From contig NZ_JACIET010000001.1 of NCBI RefSeq assembly GCF_014197015.1, positions 372,001 through 436,000 on the forward strand: 64,000 nt of DNA, given 5' to 3'. This DNA is from Niveibacterium umoris. GTDB taxonomy: Bacteria; Pseudomonadota; Gammaproteobacteria; Burkholderiales; Rhodocyclaceae. The translations under genes were made by a program, and so were the position numbers. The stretch's first letter is position 1. Each line of letters begins with the position of its first letter. The notes under the pieces were generated by a model that saw nothing but the letters and a program-made list of their open reading frames with translations, had not been told where the DNA came from and did not search any database. This document shows positions 1 to 8,717 of this stretch, piece by piece.

Positions 1-573
1 AACGCACTGGACCGCGACCGCTTTCAGCCCTGGGTCTATTACTACCCCTCCGGCGTGCGTCTGGAAGCCGCTGCGCAGGGCCTCGATTCGATCATTTCGG
101 CCTTGCGCCGAGAACTCGGTTTCTCGCGCATGATCATCACCGCGCACAGCATGGGCGGGCTTGTTTCGATGGCGTACATCAAGCGCCAAGAGGCATCGGG
201 AAAGCGTGACCTGGTGCCGCTGCTGGTCACGCTCGCAACGCCTTGGCGTGGTCATCGTGCCGCGGCACTGGGCGTCAAGCATGCACCGGTGGCAATCCCC
301 TCCTGGATCGACATGCAGGAGGACAGCGATTTACAACAGGCGTTGTTCAGCCGGCCGCTTGCGAGCAGCACGCGCTTTGCGTTGTTGTTCGGATTCCATG
401 GCGATTCAGGCGACGGGACGATCAGCCTGGCAAGTCAGCTGCGGCCGGAAGCCCAGCGCGACGCCGAGAAGGTGCTGGGCTTCGACGAGACGCATACGTC
501 GATCCTGCGCTCAGAGGCGGTGCGCGATAACTGGCTGATGCTTCTGGATTCCGTCGTCCGACCCAAGCATTGA
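1..573 (+). CDS. alpha/beta hydrolase, lipase-like (5' end outside window)
   Basis: The frame is open from base 1, so the N-terminus lies outside the window; 190 codons remain before the TGA. The segment T-A-H-S-M-G-G-L places a nucleophile-elbow serine at residue 50 of the visible part (the usual first Gly of GxSxG is Ala). D138 in G-D-G-T-I-S and H164 in E-T-H-T-S-I fit the remaining members of a Ser-Asp-His triad, in the order expected for the family. This resembles lipases and esterases acting on acyl or ester bonds; the substrate cannot be told. It is followed after about 120 bases by an exported beta-helix gene on the same strand, so the three genes at this end may form a unit. Fold assignment is fairly sure, function is not. 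Confidence 0.75.
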   Translation, partial: NALDRDRFQPWVYYYPSGVRLEAAAQGLDSIISALRRELGFSRMIITAHSMGGLVSMAYIKRQEASGKRDLVPLLVTLATPWRGHRAAALGVKHAPVAIPSWIDMQEDSDLQQALFSRPLASSTRFALLFGFHGDSGDGTISLASQLRPEAQRDAEKVLGFDETHTSILRSEAVRDNWLMLLDSVVRPKH

Positions 574-692
574 ACCGGCCGCGCGGAAGGCCATCGAATC
601 CAGCCGGCGTGGGTGTTCGATGGGGCCGGCGCCAAGCGCTGGCGTCTGAGCCAAGGCTTCACGTGCACGCCCGCATGCGTCATGCTTGTTGG

Positions 693-1820
693 ATGATCAG
701 CACTCGATATCTGGCTCTGACGGCGCTCGCGGGCGTGCAAATCCTTGCCGCGCCGATGACGTTTGCCGAGGTTTTGCGGGTCGGGCCGTCTGAACCGATA
801 CATACCATTGCGGAAGCCGCGCGTGCGGCCAAGGACGGCGATGTGGTCGAGATCGCCGCCGGCGATTACCGCGGCGACGTGGCGGGATGGACCCAGAAGA
901 CGCTGACGATCCGCGGCATTGGCGGGATGCCGCGCCTGTTTGCTGATGGTGCGTCGGCAGAGGGCAAGGGGATCTTCGTCGTGCGCGGCGAGCGCATACG
1001 CATCGAGAATCTTGAGTTTCGTGGTGCGAAAGTGCCCAGTCGCAATGGCGCGGGCATCCGCCTGGAGGCTGGCAAGCTGGCCGTGGTCGGCTGCCGTTTT
1101 CTCGACAACGAGAACGGCATCCTCACCGCGAACAAGGAGCAGATCGAACTTGACGTCGAGCGCAGCGAATTCGGCAACAACGGCGCAGGCGACGGGCAGA
1201 GTCACAACCTGTACGCAGGGGCGATTGCCCTCCTGAAGGTGACCGGCAGCTACTTTCATCATGCGCAGGTGGGGCATTTGCTGAAATCGCGGGCTCGCGA
1301 GAGTACGGTCATGTACAACCGGCTGACCGACGAAGCGGAGGGGCGCGCGAGCTATGAGCTGGAGTTCCCTTCGGGTGGCGTTGCCGTGGTGGTGGGCAAC
1401 ATTGTCGAACAGGCCGCCACGACTGAAAACGAGACCATGGTGAGCATCGGAGCCGAAGGCTTGAAATGGCCACGCAATGCGATCTATCTGGCGCATAACA
1501 CTTTTGTAAACGACCTTCACCAGGGCGCCCGCCTGTTGTTCGCGCGGGAAGGTGTCGCGGTCTGGATGGGCAACAACCTGGCCAGCGGCGTCAGCTTTCC
1601 CGGCTCCGCGGGCGACGGCAATCTTGAAGCAGGGGCCGATGTGTTCGAGCGCCCGCAGGCGTACGACTACCGGATCAAGGCGGACGCGGCGGTGCCGCGC
1701 AGGCTTTCTGCGCCGTCCGCGCCAGACGGCACGCCGCTTACGCCCGAATTCGAGTATCGCCACCCGATGCAAATCCGCCGCCTGAGCGTGACGCGTTGGC
1801 TGCCCGGCGCGCTGCAATGA
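693..1820 (+). CDS. exported right-handed parallel beta-helix protein
   Basis: I chose the ATG at 693 because it opens directly into a signal peptide (M-I-S-T-R, hydrophobic core, cleavage near T-F-A); an ATG at 675 and a TTG at 570 are in frame but add arginine-rich sequence with no secretory logic. The mature part, about 350 residues, opens with an E-A-A-R-A-A-K-D-G-D-V-V-E-I-A-A-G-D-Y pattern, the start of many pectate-lyase/chondroitinase-B-like beta helices, then repeats short N-rich turns such as R-I-E-N-L-E-F and L-A-H-N-T-F. No catalytic residues could be assigned. It is likely a periplasmic or secreted carbohydrate-binding or carbohydrate-cleaving protein, and the next gene is a second member of the same fold. 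Confidence 0.7.
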   Translation: MISTRYLALTALAGVQILAAPMTFAEVLRVGPSEPIHTIAEAARAAKDGDVVEIAAGDYRGDVAGWTQKTLTIRGIGGMPRLFADGASAEGKGIFVVRGERIRIENLEFRGAKVPSRNGAGIRLEAGKLAVVGCRFLDNENGILTANKEQIELDVERSEFGNNGAGDGQSHNLYAGAIALLKVTGSYFHHAQVGHLLKSRARESTVMYNRLTDEAEGRASYELEFPSGGVAVVVGNIVEQAATTENETMVSIGAEGLKWPRNAIYLAHNTFVNDLHQGARLLFAREGVAVWMGNNLASGVSFPGSAGDGNLEAGADVFERPQAYDYRIKADAAVPRRLSAPSAPDGTPLTPEFEYRHPMQIRRLSVTRWLPGALQ

Positions 1821-1952
1821 GGTCGCGAGGTGCATGCAAGGGTCTCAGGGGCGTGCGCGAGCGCTGTCGCGACGCCGACCGCCTGCCTCTGAAACGTCAC
1901 CCAGGTAAATACCGAACCCGCTGCTGTTCTGCGGGATGACTGGAGCGAGTCC

Positions 1953-3395
1953 GTGCTGATTCGAAAACGCACCGCCTTTCTGTTGCTTGCCGCCTTGCTT
2001 GCGTGTGCGCTCGGTGTTGCCGTGGCCATCGTGGAGTCTGCTGCTTACCCACCGCGCCTGCTGGCGCCGTATGTGCAGCATCGTGCGGCTGGACACGCGC
2101 CCTGGATCGAGCGGACTGCCGCCTCGGTGTCGGCGCTCTTGCTGCGTCTGGACCGCGGCCCCGAGCGAACGGCCGCGCTGGAGTACCCGCGTTGGAAACC
2201 GCGCGCCATTGCGGCGTCGGATGCTGCCGCGGTGCGGACGCGGCTCGTCGCAAATCCCCTTGAACTGAAGGCAGCGATTGCCGACGCGCGGCCGGGCGAT
2301 TCGATCCAGCTTTTGCCCGGGCGTTACGTGTTCGACGGCCGTTCGATCGAGGTGACACGCGCCGGCAGGCCGGATGCGCCGATCCGTGTCAGCGCGGCCC
2401 GGCCCGGTTCGGCAAAACTCGTCTTCAACATGCTCGAAGGTTTTCATGTACAGGCTGCGCATTGGCATTTCGATGGGCTCGAAATTGTCGGGACGTGCCC
2501 GCACGATTCGGACTGCGAACATGCCTTCCATGTCGTGGGCGAGGCGCAGGGCTTTTCGCTGCGCAACAGCGAAATCGTGGATTTCAACGCGCATCTGAAG
2601 ATCAATGGTTCTGCGGGGCGCTTCCCCGACGGCGGTGTGATCGAGGGCAATATCCTGCGTAACACAAGGGGCCGCGACACAAGTGCGCCTGTCACGCCGA
2701 TCGATCTTGTCGCGGCCAGTCACTGGCGGATCCGCGCCAACCTGATCGCGGATTTCCAGAAGACCCGGGGCGACCTGATCAGCTACGGCGCATTCGCCAA
2801 GGGCGCCGGTGAAGGCAATCGCTTCGAATCGAACGTGGTGCTGTGCGAATACCGTGTCGTCGGTACTGGGTCACGCGAAGTCGGCATGTCGCTTGGCGGT
2901 GGCGGTACCGATCGCAGCGCGTGTCGCGACAAGCTGTGCGTGGCCGAGCAGGCTGACAGCGTGCTCAGCAGCAATCTGGTGGCCTTCTGCACGGACGACG
3001 GCATCTACCTCAATCGGGCGACACGCTCACTGGTGGCGCACAACACGGTGATCGATACCGCGGGCATTCAGGCGCGCTACGAAGAGACCGGCGGGACACT
3101 GCGCAATAACCTGGTCGATGGCGTGGTGCGGCTGCGTGATGGTGCATCGATGCAGCAGCAGGGCAACCGCAGCGATCGTGTGATCGGCGCCTATCTCGGG
3201 CTGCATCCGGTGCGCAAGCTGTTTGTCGATTTCGCGGCGCTCGATCTGGCGTGGTCTGGCAGCGGGCCGGGGCGCGTCGATGGCGACGGTGAACGCGACA
3301 TGTGTGGGCGCTTGCGACAGGGTTCGGCCGCCGTGGGCGCTTTTTCAGATATTGCCGACTGCGCGTCTGCCGAGCACTCCATGCCGGCGAACTGA
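1953..3395 (+). CDS. exported parallel beta-helix protein, chondroitinase-B-like
   Basis: 480 codons from a GTG at 1953, preceded by GGAG about eight bases upstream. Residues 1-30 are a signal or membrane anchor (R-K-R then a long Leu/Ala core). After a linker, residues near 105-130 carry the P-L-E-L-K-A-A-I-A-D-A-R-P-G-D-S-I-Q-L segment typical of the cap of beta-helix polysaccharide lyases, followed by asparagine-rich turns (N-I-L-R-N-T, N-L-I-A-D-F, N-L-V-A-F, H-N-T-V-I-D). Several cysteines (C-P-H-D-S-D-C, C-R-D-K-L-C) suggest disulphides in the periplasm. It lies 132 bases after another beta-helix gene. Polysaccharide binding or cleavage is the family expectation; no active site could be confirmed. 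Confidence 0.7.
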   Translation: MLIRKRTAFLLLAALLACALGVAVAIVESAAYPPRLLAPYVQHRAAGHAPWIERTAASVSALLLRLDRGPERTAALEYPRWKPRAIAASDAAAVRTRLVANPLELKAAIADARPGDSIQLLPGRYVFDGRSIEVTRAGRPDAPIRVSAARPGSAKLVFNMLEGFHVQAAHWHFDGLEIVGTCPHDSDCEHAFHVVGEAQGFSLRNSEIVDFNAHLKINGSAGRFPDGGVIEGNILRNTRGRDTSAPVTPIDLVAASHWRIRANLIADFQKTRGDLISYGAFAKGAGEGNRFESNVVLCEYRVVGTGSREVGMSLGGGGTDRSACRDKLCVAEQADSVLSSNLVAFCTDDGIYLNRATRSLVAHNTVIDTAGIQARYEETGGTLRNNLVDGVVRLRDGASMQQQGNRSDRVIGAYLGLHPVRKLFVDFAALDLAWSGSGPGRVDGDGERDMCGRLRQGSAAVGAFSDIADCASAEHSMPAN

Positions 3396-3525
3396 GTGGT
3401 CTTCTTGCGGCGGTCGCCTCGCAAGCTTCCGCCTCGCCTGACAGTGCTGCTTTGTGGCGACCCGGTTGGCCAACTGGCGTGCGGACGCCAAACAGGGAAT
3501 GGTCGGCCTGTGCCGCGCAGGCGCG

Positions 3526-5049
3526 CTAAGCCGCCCGCGCCTGCCGCCGCTCGAAGCGCATCTCGCGCAGGGTTTCCACCTTGCCGTCTTCATGCTGGGT
3601 TTCGAGGCGAACGTTGAAACCCCACAGGCGCGCCACATGGCGCAGTACCTCGTCCATGCTGTCGCCGATCGGGCGACGATGGTAGGCGTGGTGACGCAGC
3701 GTCAGCGAGCGGTCGCCGCGCAGGTCCACGTTCCAGACCTGGATACTGGGTTCGCGGCTGCCGATGTTGTACTGGTCCGAAAGCTTTTCGCGGATCGCGC
3801 GATAGCCCGCTTCGTCATGGATCGCGGTGACATGCAGCTTCTGCTTGCGATCGTCGTCGAGCACCGCGAAGAGCTTGAAGTCGCGCATCAGCTTGGGCGA
3901 GAGGAACTGCGCGATGAAGCTCTCGTCCTTGAAGCTGCGCATCGCGAAGTCGAAGACTTCATGCCAGTTGCCACCGGCGATGTCCGGGAACCACCTGCGA
4001 TCTTCATCGGTCGGCTGCTCGCAGATGCGGCGGATGTCGGTCCACATTGCAAAGCCCAGCGCGTACGGGTTGATGCCTGAATACCACTTCGAGTTGTAGG
4101 GCGGCTGCATCACCACGTTGGTGTGGGAGTGCAGGAATTCCATCATGAAGCTGTCGGTCAGCAGGCCTTCGTCGTAGAGCGTGTTGAGCAGTGTGTAATG
4201 CCAGAACGTGGCCCAGCCTTCGTTCATGACCTGCGTCTGACGCTGCGGGAAGAAGTACTGCGCGATCTTGCGCACGATGCGCACCACTTCGCGCTGCCAG
4301 GGTTCGAGCAGCGGTGCATGCTTCTCGAAGAAGTAGAGCAGGTTCTCTTCGGGCTCTGGCGGGAAGCGGACGGTTTGCACTTCGCTCGGCTTGACCTCGT
4401 GCGCGGGCAGCGTCCGCCAAAGGTCATTGACCTGGCTTTGCAGGTACTCCTCGCGTTCGTGCTGGCGTAGCTGTTCCTTTTCGAGCGAGAGCTTTGGCGG
4501 GCGCTTGTAGCGATCGACGCCGACATTCATCAGCGCGTGGCAGGAGTCGAGCAGCAGTTCAACTTCCTCTTCACCATAGCGTTCTTCGCACTGGGTGATG
4601 TAGCTGCGCGCAAAGACCAGGTAGTCGATGATCGCGTCGGCGTTGGTCCAGGTGCGGAAGAGGTAGTTGCCCTTGAAGAAGGAGTTATGACCGTAGGCGG
4701 CGTGGGCGATCACCAGCGCCTGCATCGTCATGGTGTTTTCTTCCATGAGGTAGGCGATGCAGGGGTTCGAATTGATGACGATCTCGTAGGCGAGCCCCAT
4801 CTGCCCGCGCCGGTAACCCTTCTCGGTCGACAGGAAGTGCTTGCCGAAGCTCCAGTGGTGGTAGTTCACCGGCATGCCGACCGAAGCGTAGGCATCCATC
4901 ATCTGCTCGGACGTGATGACCTCGATCTGGTTCGGGTAGGTGTCGAGCCCATGCGCCTGAGCGACCCGCGCGATCTCGCGGTGGTACTCGTCGATCAGCT
5001 CGAAGGTCCACTCGGCTGGTGCCGGAAGGGGCTTGCGTCGCTTCTTCAT
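3526..5049 (-). CDS. spoVR: SpoVR/YcgB family protein
   Basis: 507 residues, the usual length for the SpoVR/YcgB family. Recognisable family segments are the N-terminal E-W-T-F-E-L-I-D-E-Y, the Y-P-N-Q-I-E-V-I-T-S-E-Q-M-M-D-A-Y block, H-H-W-S-F-G-K-H-F, and the histidine-containing N-E-G-W-A-T-F-W-H-Y segment in the middle. The biochemical role is not established; in enteric bacteria ycgB is linked to the prkA (yeaG)-yeaH stress kinase system. The start codon overlaps the stop of yeaH as ATGA, so the two are translationally coupled, and this is the last gene of the operon. The name comes from Bacillus sporulation, which does not apply here. Confidence 0.95.
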   Translation of the reverse strand: MKKRRKPLPAPAEWTFELIDEYHREIARVAQAHGLDTYPNQIEVITSEQMMDAYASVGMPVNYHHWSFGKHFLSTEKGYRRGQMGLAYEIVINSNPCIAYLMEENTMTMQALVIAHAAYGHNSFFKGNYLFRTWTNADAIIDYLVFARSYITQCEERYGEEEVELLLDSCHALMNVGVDRYKRPPKLSLEKEQLRQHEREEYLQSQVNDLWRTLPAHEVKPSEVQTVRFPPEPEENLLYFFEKHAPLLEPWQREVVRIVRKIAQYFFPQRQTQVMNEGWATFWHYTLLNTLYDEGLLTDSFMMEFLHSHTNVVMQPPYNSKWYSGINPYALGFAMWTDIRRICEQPTDEDRRWFPDIAGGNWHEVFDFAMRSFKDESFIAQFLSPKLMRDFKLFAVLDDDRKQKLHVTAIHDEAGYRAIREKLSDQYNIGSREPSIQVWNVDLRGDRSLTLRHHAYHRRPIGDSMDEVLRHVARLWGFNVRLETQHEDGKVETLREMRFERRQARAA

Positions 5050-6320
5050 GCGCTGGTCTTCTTGAAGAGTTCGCGGAATACCGGATAGATGTTGGCGAGC
5101 GCCTCGATGCGTTGCATCGCGAAGTTGCCGAAGCTGCCTTGCAGTTTCTCGTATTCCCGCCAGAGATTCTGCGGTTCACCCGGCGTGATCTCGATGTAGG
5201 CGAAGTGCTGCACGAAGGGCAGGATGCCCTCGGCGAGCAGTTCGCGGCAGCGCGGCGAGTCGTTTTCCCAGTTGTCGCCGTCCGAGGCCTGCGCGCCATA
5301 GATGTTCCACAGGCTGGTGGCATAGCGCTCGCGGATGATGTCCTTCATCAGTTCAAGTGCGCTGGATACGACCGTGCCGCCTGACTCGCGCGAGTGGAAG
5401 AAATCCTCTTCATCGACTTCTTTCGCGACGGTGTGGTGGCGGATGAACACCACTTCGATCTTCTCGTAGTTCCGTGTCAGGAACAGGTACAGCAGCATGA
5501 AGAAGCGCTTGGCCGTCGCCTTCTTTTCCTCGTCCATCGAGCCGGACACATCCATCACGCAGAACATCACTGCGCGGGTCGAGGGCTTGGGAACGCGGAT
5601 GCGGTTGTTGTAGCGCAGGTCGACCTTGTCGATGAAGGGGATGCCCTCGATCTTGGCGCGCAGGCTTTCGATCTTCTCGAGCAGATCCTGGATGTCGGGG
5701 TGCGAGTCCGGGTGCTTCTTGCGCAACTCGGCGAGCGCATCCTGCGCTTCCCGCAGGTCGGCGGAGTAGGGTGAGCCGATGGCCAGACGTCGCCCGAGTG
5801 CGCCCCGCAGCGAGCGGACGATGTTGATGTTGGCCGGCGTACCGCTGGAGGTGAAGCCCGCGCGTTGCAGCTTGTACTCCGGGATCGCGGCGAGTTGCGT
5901 CTTCACCAGGTTGGGCAGCGCGAGGTCGTCGAAGAACACATCGAGGAATTCTTCGCGCGAGAGCTGGAAGACGAAATCGTCCTCGCCTTCGCCCTCATTG
6001 CTCGCCTTGCCTTTGCCCGATCCGCCTCCGCCGCCGAGCGGACGGTCGACCTCGTCGCCTGCGGCGAACTGGTCGTTGCCGGAAAACACAGTTTCCCATT
6101 CGCCGCCGCGCCCCAAGCCGAACTGCGGCTCGGAAATGTCCTTGGTCGGGATCGACACGCTTTCGCCGTTGTCGACGTCGCGGATCGAGCGGCCGTCGAT
6201 GGCGTCGGCGACGGCCTTGCGGATCTGCTGCTTGAAACGCCGAAAGAAGCGCTGGCGGTTAACCGCGCTTTTGTTCTTGCTGTCGAACCGCCTGTCGATG
6301 ATGCGGACCATCGTGGGCAT
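5046..6320 (-). CDS. yeaH: YeaH/DUF444 family VWA-domain protein
   Basis: 424 residues. It begins with the I-D-R-R-F-D-S-K-N-K-S-A-V-N-R-Q-R-F block shared by YeaH proteins, has a Gly/Gly-rich acidic linker near residues 105-125, and carries a von Willebrand A domain in the C-terminal half with the metal-site motif D-V-S-G-S-M (D-x-S-x-S) around residue 255. A GGAGG sits about seven bases before the ATG at 6320; an in-frame ATG at 6311 gives a protein starting M-V-R-I-I-D-R-R and is the main alternative. It lies 50 bases after prkA and overlaps spoVR by four bases. YeaH is the partner of the PrkA/YeaG kinase in starvation and stress responses; its molecular action is unclear. Confidence 0.95.
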   Translation of the reverse strand: MPTMVRIIDRRFDSKNKSAVNRQRFFRRFKQQIRKAVADAIDGRSIRDVDNGESVSIPTKDISEPQFGLGRGGEWETVFSGNDQFAAGDEVDRPLGGGGGSGKGKASNEGEGEDDFVFQLSREEFLDVFFDDLALPNLVKTQLAAIPEYKLQRAGFTSSGTPANINIVRSLRGALGRRLAIGSPYSADLREAQDALAELRKKHPDSHPDIQDLLEKIESLRAKIEGIPFIDKVDLRYNNRIRVPKPSTRAVMFCVMDVSGSMDEEKKATAKRFFMLLYLFLTRNYEKIEVVFIRHHTVAKEVDEEDFFHSRESGGTVVSSALELMKDIIRERYATSLWNIYGAQASDGDNWENDSPRCRELLAEGILPFVQHFAYIEITPGEPQNLWREYEKLQGSFGNFAMQRIEALANIYPVFRELFKKTSA

Positions 6321-6370
6321 CCTCGCGCCTCCGCATTCGGGAGGCGCAACCGTTCAGGAAAGCGTGGCGC

Positions 6371-8293
6371 TCAGGACGACTTGCGCACGCGCAGATACCA
6401 GTCGCACAACAGTCTCACCTGATTCTCGGTATACCCCTTTGTAATCATGCGATTGACGAAGTCCTGATGCTTCTTCTGTTCTTCCTGGCTGCCCTTGGGC
6501 GTGAAGGAAATAACCGGGAGCAGGTCTTCCGTGTTCGAGAACATCTTCTTCTCGATCACCGCGCGCAGCTTCTCGTACGAGGTCCAGCTCGGGTTCTTGC
6601 CGTTGTTCTTGGCGCGCGCCCGCAGCACGAAATTCACCACCTCGTTGCGGAAGTCCTTCGGATTGCTGATGCCGGCCGGTTTCTCGATTTTCTCCAACTC
6701 GTCGTTGAGCGCCGAGCGGTCGAAAATCTCGCCGGTGTTCGGGTCGCGGTATTCCTGGTCCTGTATCCAGAAGTCCGCGTAGATCACATAGCGATCGAAG
6801 ATGTTCTGTCCGTACTCGGAGTAACTTTCCAGATAGGCGGTCTGGATTTCCTTGCCGATGAATTCGGCGTAGCGCGGCGCCAGGAACTCCTTGATGAAGG
6901 CGTTGTAGCGCTGCTCTACCTCCGGCGGGAATTGTTCCTGCTCGATCTGCTGTTCAAGCACGTACATCAGGTGCACCGGGTTGGCGGCCACTTCGCGGTG
7001 ATCGAAGTTGAATACGCGCGACAACACCTTGAACGCGAAGCGGGTCGAGAGTCCCGCCATGCCTTCATCCACCCCCGCATAGTCGCGGTACTCCTGGTAT
7101 GACTTGGCCTTCGGGTCGGTGTCCTTGAGATTTTCGCCGTCGTAGACGCGCATCTTCGAGTAGATGCTGGAGTTTTCGGGTTCTTTCAGGCGCGACAGGG
7201 AGACGAACTGCGCCAGCATCTTGAGAGTGTCCGGTGCGCACGGCGCCGCCGACAGCGAGCTGTTCTGCAGCAGTTTTTCGTAGATGCGGATCTCTTCGGA
7301 GACGCGCAAGCAGTACGGCACCTTCACCGTGTAGATACGGTCGAGGAAGGCCTCGTTGTTGCGGTTGTTCTTGAACTGCATCCATTCGGATTCGTTCGAG
7401 TGGGCGAGGATCACGCCATCGAAGGGAATCGCGCCGAAGCCTTCGGTGCCCTTGTAGTTGCCTTCCTGCGTCGCGGTCAGTAGCGGATGCAGCACCTTGA
7501 TCGGCGCCTTGAACATCTCGACAAATTCCAGCAGGCCCCGGTTGGCGAGGCACAGGCCGCCGGAGTAGGAGTAGGCGTCCGGGTCGCTTTGCGAGTAACG
7601 ATCGAGCATGCGGATGTCGACCTTGCCGACCAGCGAGGAAATGTCCTGGTTGTTCTCGTCGCCCGGCTCGGTCTTGGCGACCGCGATTTGATGGAGTGCC
7701 GACGGGCGCAGCTTGACCACGCGAAACTTGGTGATATCGCCATTGAACTCGTGAAGCCGCTTCACAGCCCACGGCGACATGATCGTGTTCAGGTAGCGGG
7801 CGGGTATCCCGTAGTCGCCTTCAAGGATCTTGCCGTCTTCGGCCGGGTCGAACAGCCCGAGCGGCGACTCATGCACCGGCGACCCCTTGATCGCGTAGAA
7901 CGGCATCTTCTCGATCAGGCTCTTGAGCTTTTCCGCCAGGGAGGACTTGCCACCACCAACCGGCCCGAGCAGGTAGAGGATCTGCTTCTTCTCTTCCAGG
8001 CCCTGAGCAGCGTGCCGGAAGTAGGAGACGATGTTTTCGATCGCCTCTTCCATGCCGTAGAACTCGCGGAAGGCCGGATAGATCTTGATGACCTTGTTCG
8101 AGAAGATCCGAGACATTCGAGGATCCAGCCGGGTATCGAGCATCTCGGGCTCGCCGATTGCCATCAGCATCCGTTCGGCTGCGGTGGCGTAGGCCAACGG
8201 ATCGGATCGGCAAAGGTCGAGGTACTCCTGGATCGAGAGTTCCTCTTCCTTGGTGGCATCAAAGCGGGCCTGGTAGGCAGCGAAAATGCTCAT
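6371..8293 (-). CDS. prkA: PrkA/YeaG AAA+ serine protein kinase
   Basis: 640 residues from the ATG at 8293, chosen because AGGAGG stands about six bases before it; the upstream in-frame start would add seven residues that overlap this ribosome site. The protein has a Walker A motif G-P-V-G-G-G-K-S-S near residue 110 and the PrkA AAA domain, followed by the kinase-like C-terminal domain. The length matches Escherichia coli YeaG (about 644). Family members phosphorylate protein targets and, with YeaH, support survival under nutrient stress. It is the first gene of prkA-yeaH-spoVR and its promoter must lie in 8294-8717, back to back with that of tig. Confidence 0.96.
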   Translation of the reverse strand: MSIFAAYQARFDATKEEELSIQEYLDLCRSDPLAYATAAERMLMAIGEPEMLDTRLDPRMSRIFSNKVIKIYPAFREFYGMEEAIENIVSYFRHAAQGLEEKKQILYLLGPVGGGKSSLAEKLKSLIEKMPFYAIKGSPVHESPLGLFDPAEDGKILEGDYGIPARYLNTIMSPWAVKRLHEFNGDITKFRVVKLRPSALHQIAVAKTEPGDENNQDISSLVGKVDIRMLDRYSQSDPDAYSYSGGLCLANRGLLEFVEMFKAPIKVLHPLLTATQEGNYKGTEGFGAIPFDGVILAHSNESEWMQFKNNRNNEAFLDRIYTVKVPYCLRVSEEIRIYEKLLQNSSLSAAPCAPDTLKMLAQFVSLSRLKEPENSSIYSKMRVYDGENLKDTDPKAKSYQEYRDYAGVDEGMAGLSTRFAFKVLSRVFNFDHREVAANPVHLMYVLEQQIEQEQFPPEVEQRYNAFIKEFLAPRYAEFIGKEIQTAYLESYSEYGQNIFDRYVIYADFWIQDQEYRDPNTGEIFDRSALNDELEKIEKPAGISNPKDFRNEVVNFVLRARAKNNGKNPSWTSYEKLRAVIEKKMFSNTEDLLPVISFTPKGSQEEQKKHQDFVNRMITKGYTENQVRLLCDWYLRVRKSS

Positions 8294-8717
8294 GGTCGAT
8301 CCTCCTCGTCTCATTGCCCGTCAGGCGCGTCGGGCAGGGGCTGGATACATGTCGTTTAACGGCCTCGGCGCCTCAAAGTTGAGAGGTGCTCGCCAAAGTC
8401 TCTGTGACGAAGACTGCCGATGATTGAGTCTGGTTCCCCAGCGAGAGATTCGCCAGCGGGTTTTTGTCACTTCACTGCAAATCCTCGGCGAGTCGGGGGT
8501 CTCCATGCGTGTTTTCCTTCGCAATCAAGGGTTTGGCTTGCGCGCTTCGCGGTGTATCGGGGGTTCCGGTTGGCCTTGGGCCCTGTGGTAGAATCGAAGG
8601 TTTCGAGAACCACCGTAACTGACCGGCGGGCTCTCTGTCCTGCTGTGTCTCGCCAACGGGCGACGCCACGCATGGGTGGCGGAGCGCCCTTCAGTCGCCT
8701 TCCAAGGAACACATTGA
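8294..8717. other. divergent intergenic region, prkA and tig promoters
   Basis: 424 bases between the divergent prkA and tig genes with no convincing coding frame. On the plus strand an extended -10 element is visible (TGG-TAGAAT, 8586-8594), which would start tig transcription near 8601 and leave a leader of about 115 bases. No clear -35 accompanies it. I could not pick a confident promoter for prkA on the minus strand. Confidence 0.5.
8586..8594 (+). promoter_or_regulatory. candidate extended -10 promoter of tig
   Basis: TAGAAT at 8589-8594 preceded by TG one base upstream forms an extended -10 box. The region 17-19 bases further up (CCGGTT/TTCCGG) is a poor -35, which is tolerated with extended -10 elements. 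It is the best sigma70 candidate in the gap before tig. Confidence 0.45.

Noticed and set aside
570-692. TTG start at 570 for the first beta-helix gene, overlapping the hydrolase stop
   Set aside because: The added segment is Arg-rich and precedes a clear signal peptide; no ribosome site.
435-1835. Long minus-strand open frame (466 codons) opposite the hydrolase and beta-helix genes
   Set aside because: Antisense shadow of high-GC genes; His/Arg-rich composition with no recognisable domain and no ribosome site.
3526-5049. SpoVR as evidence for sporulation
   Set aside because: The family is widespread in Gram-negative non-sporulators, and no other sporulation gene is seen.
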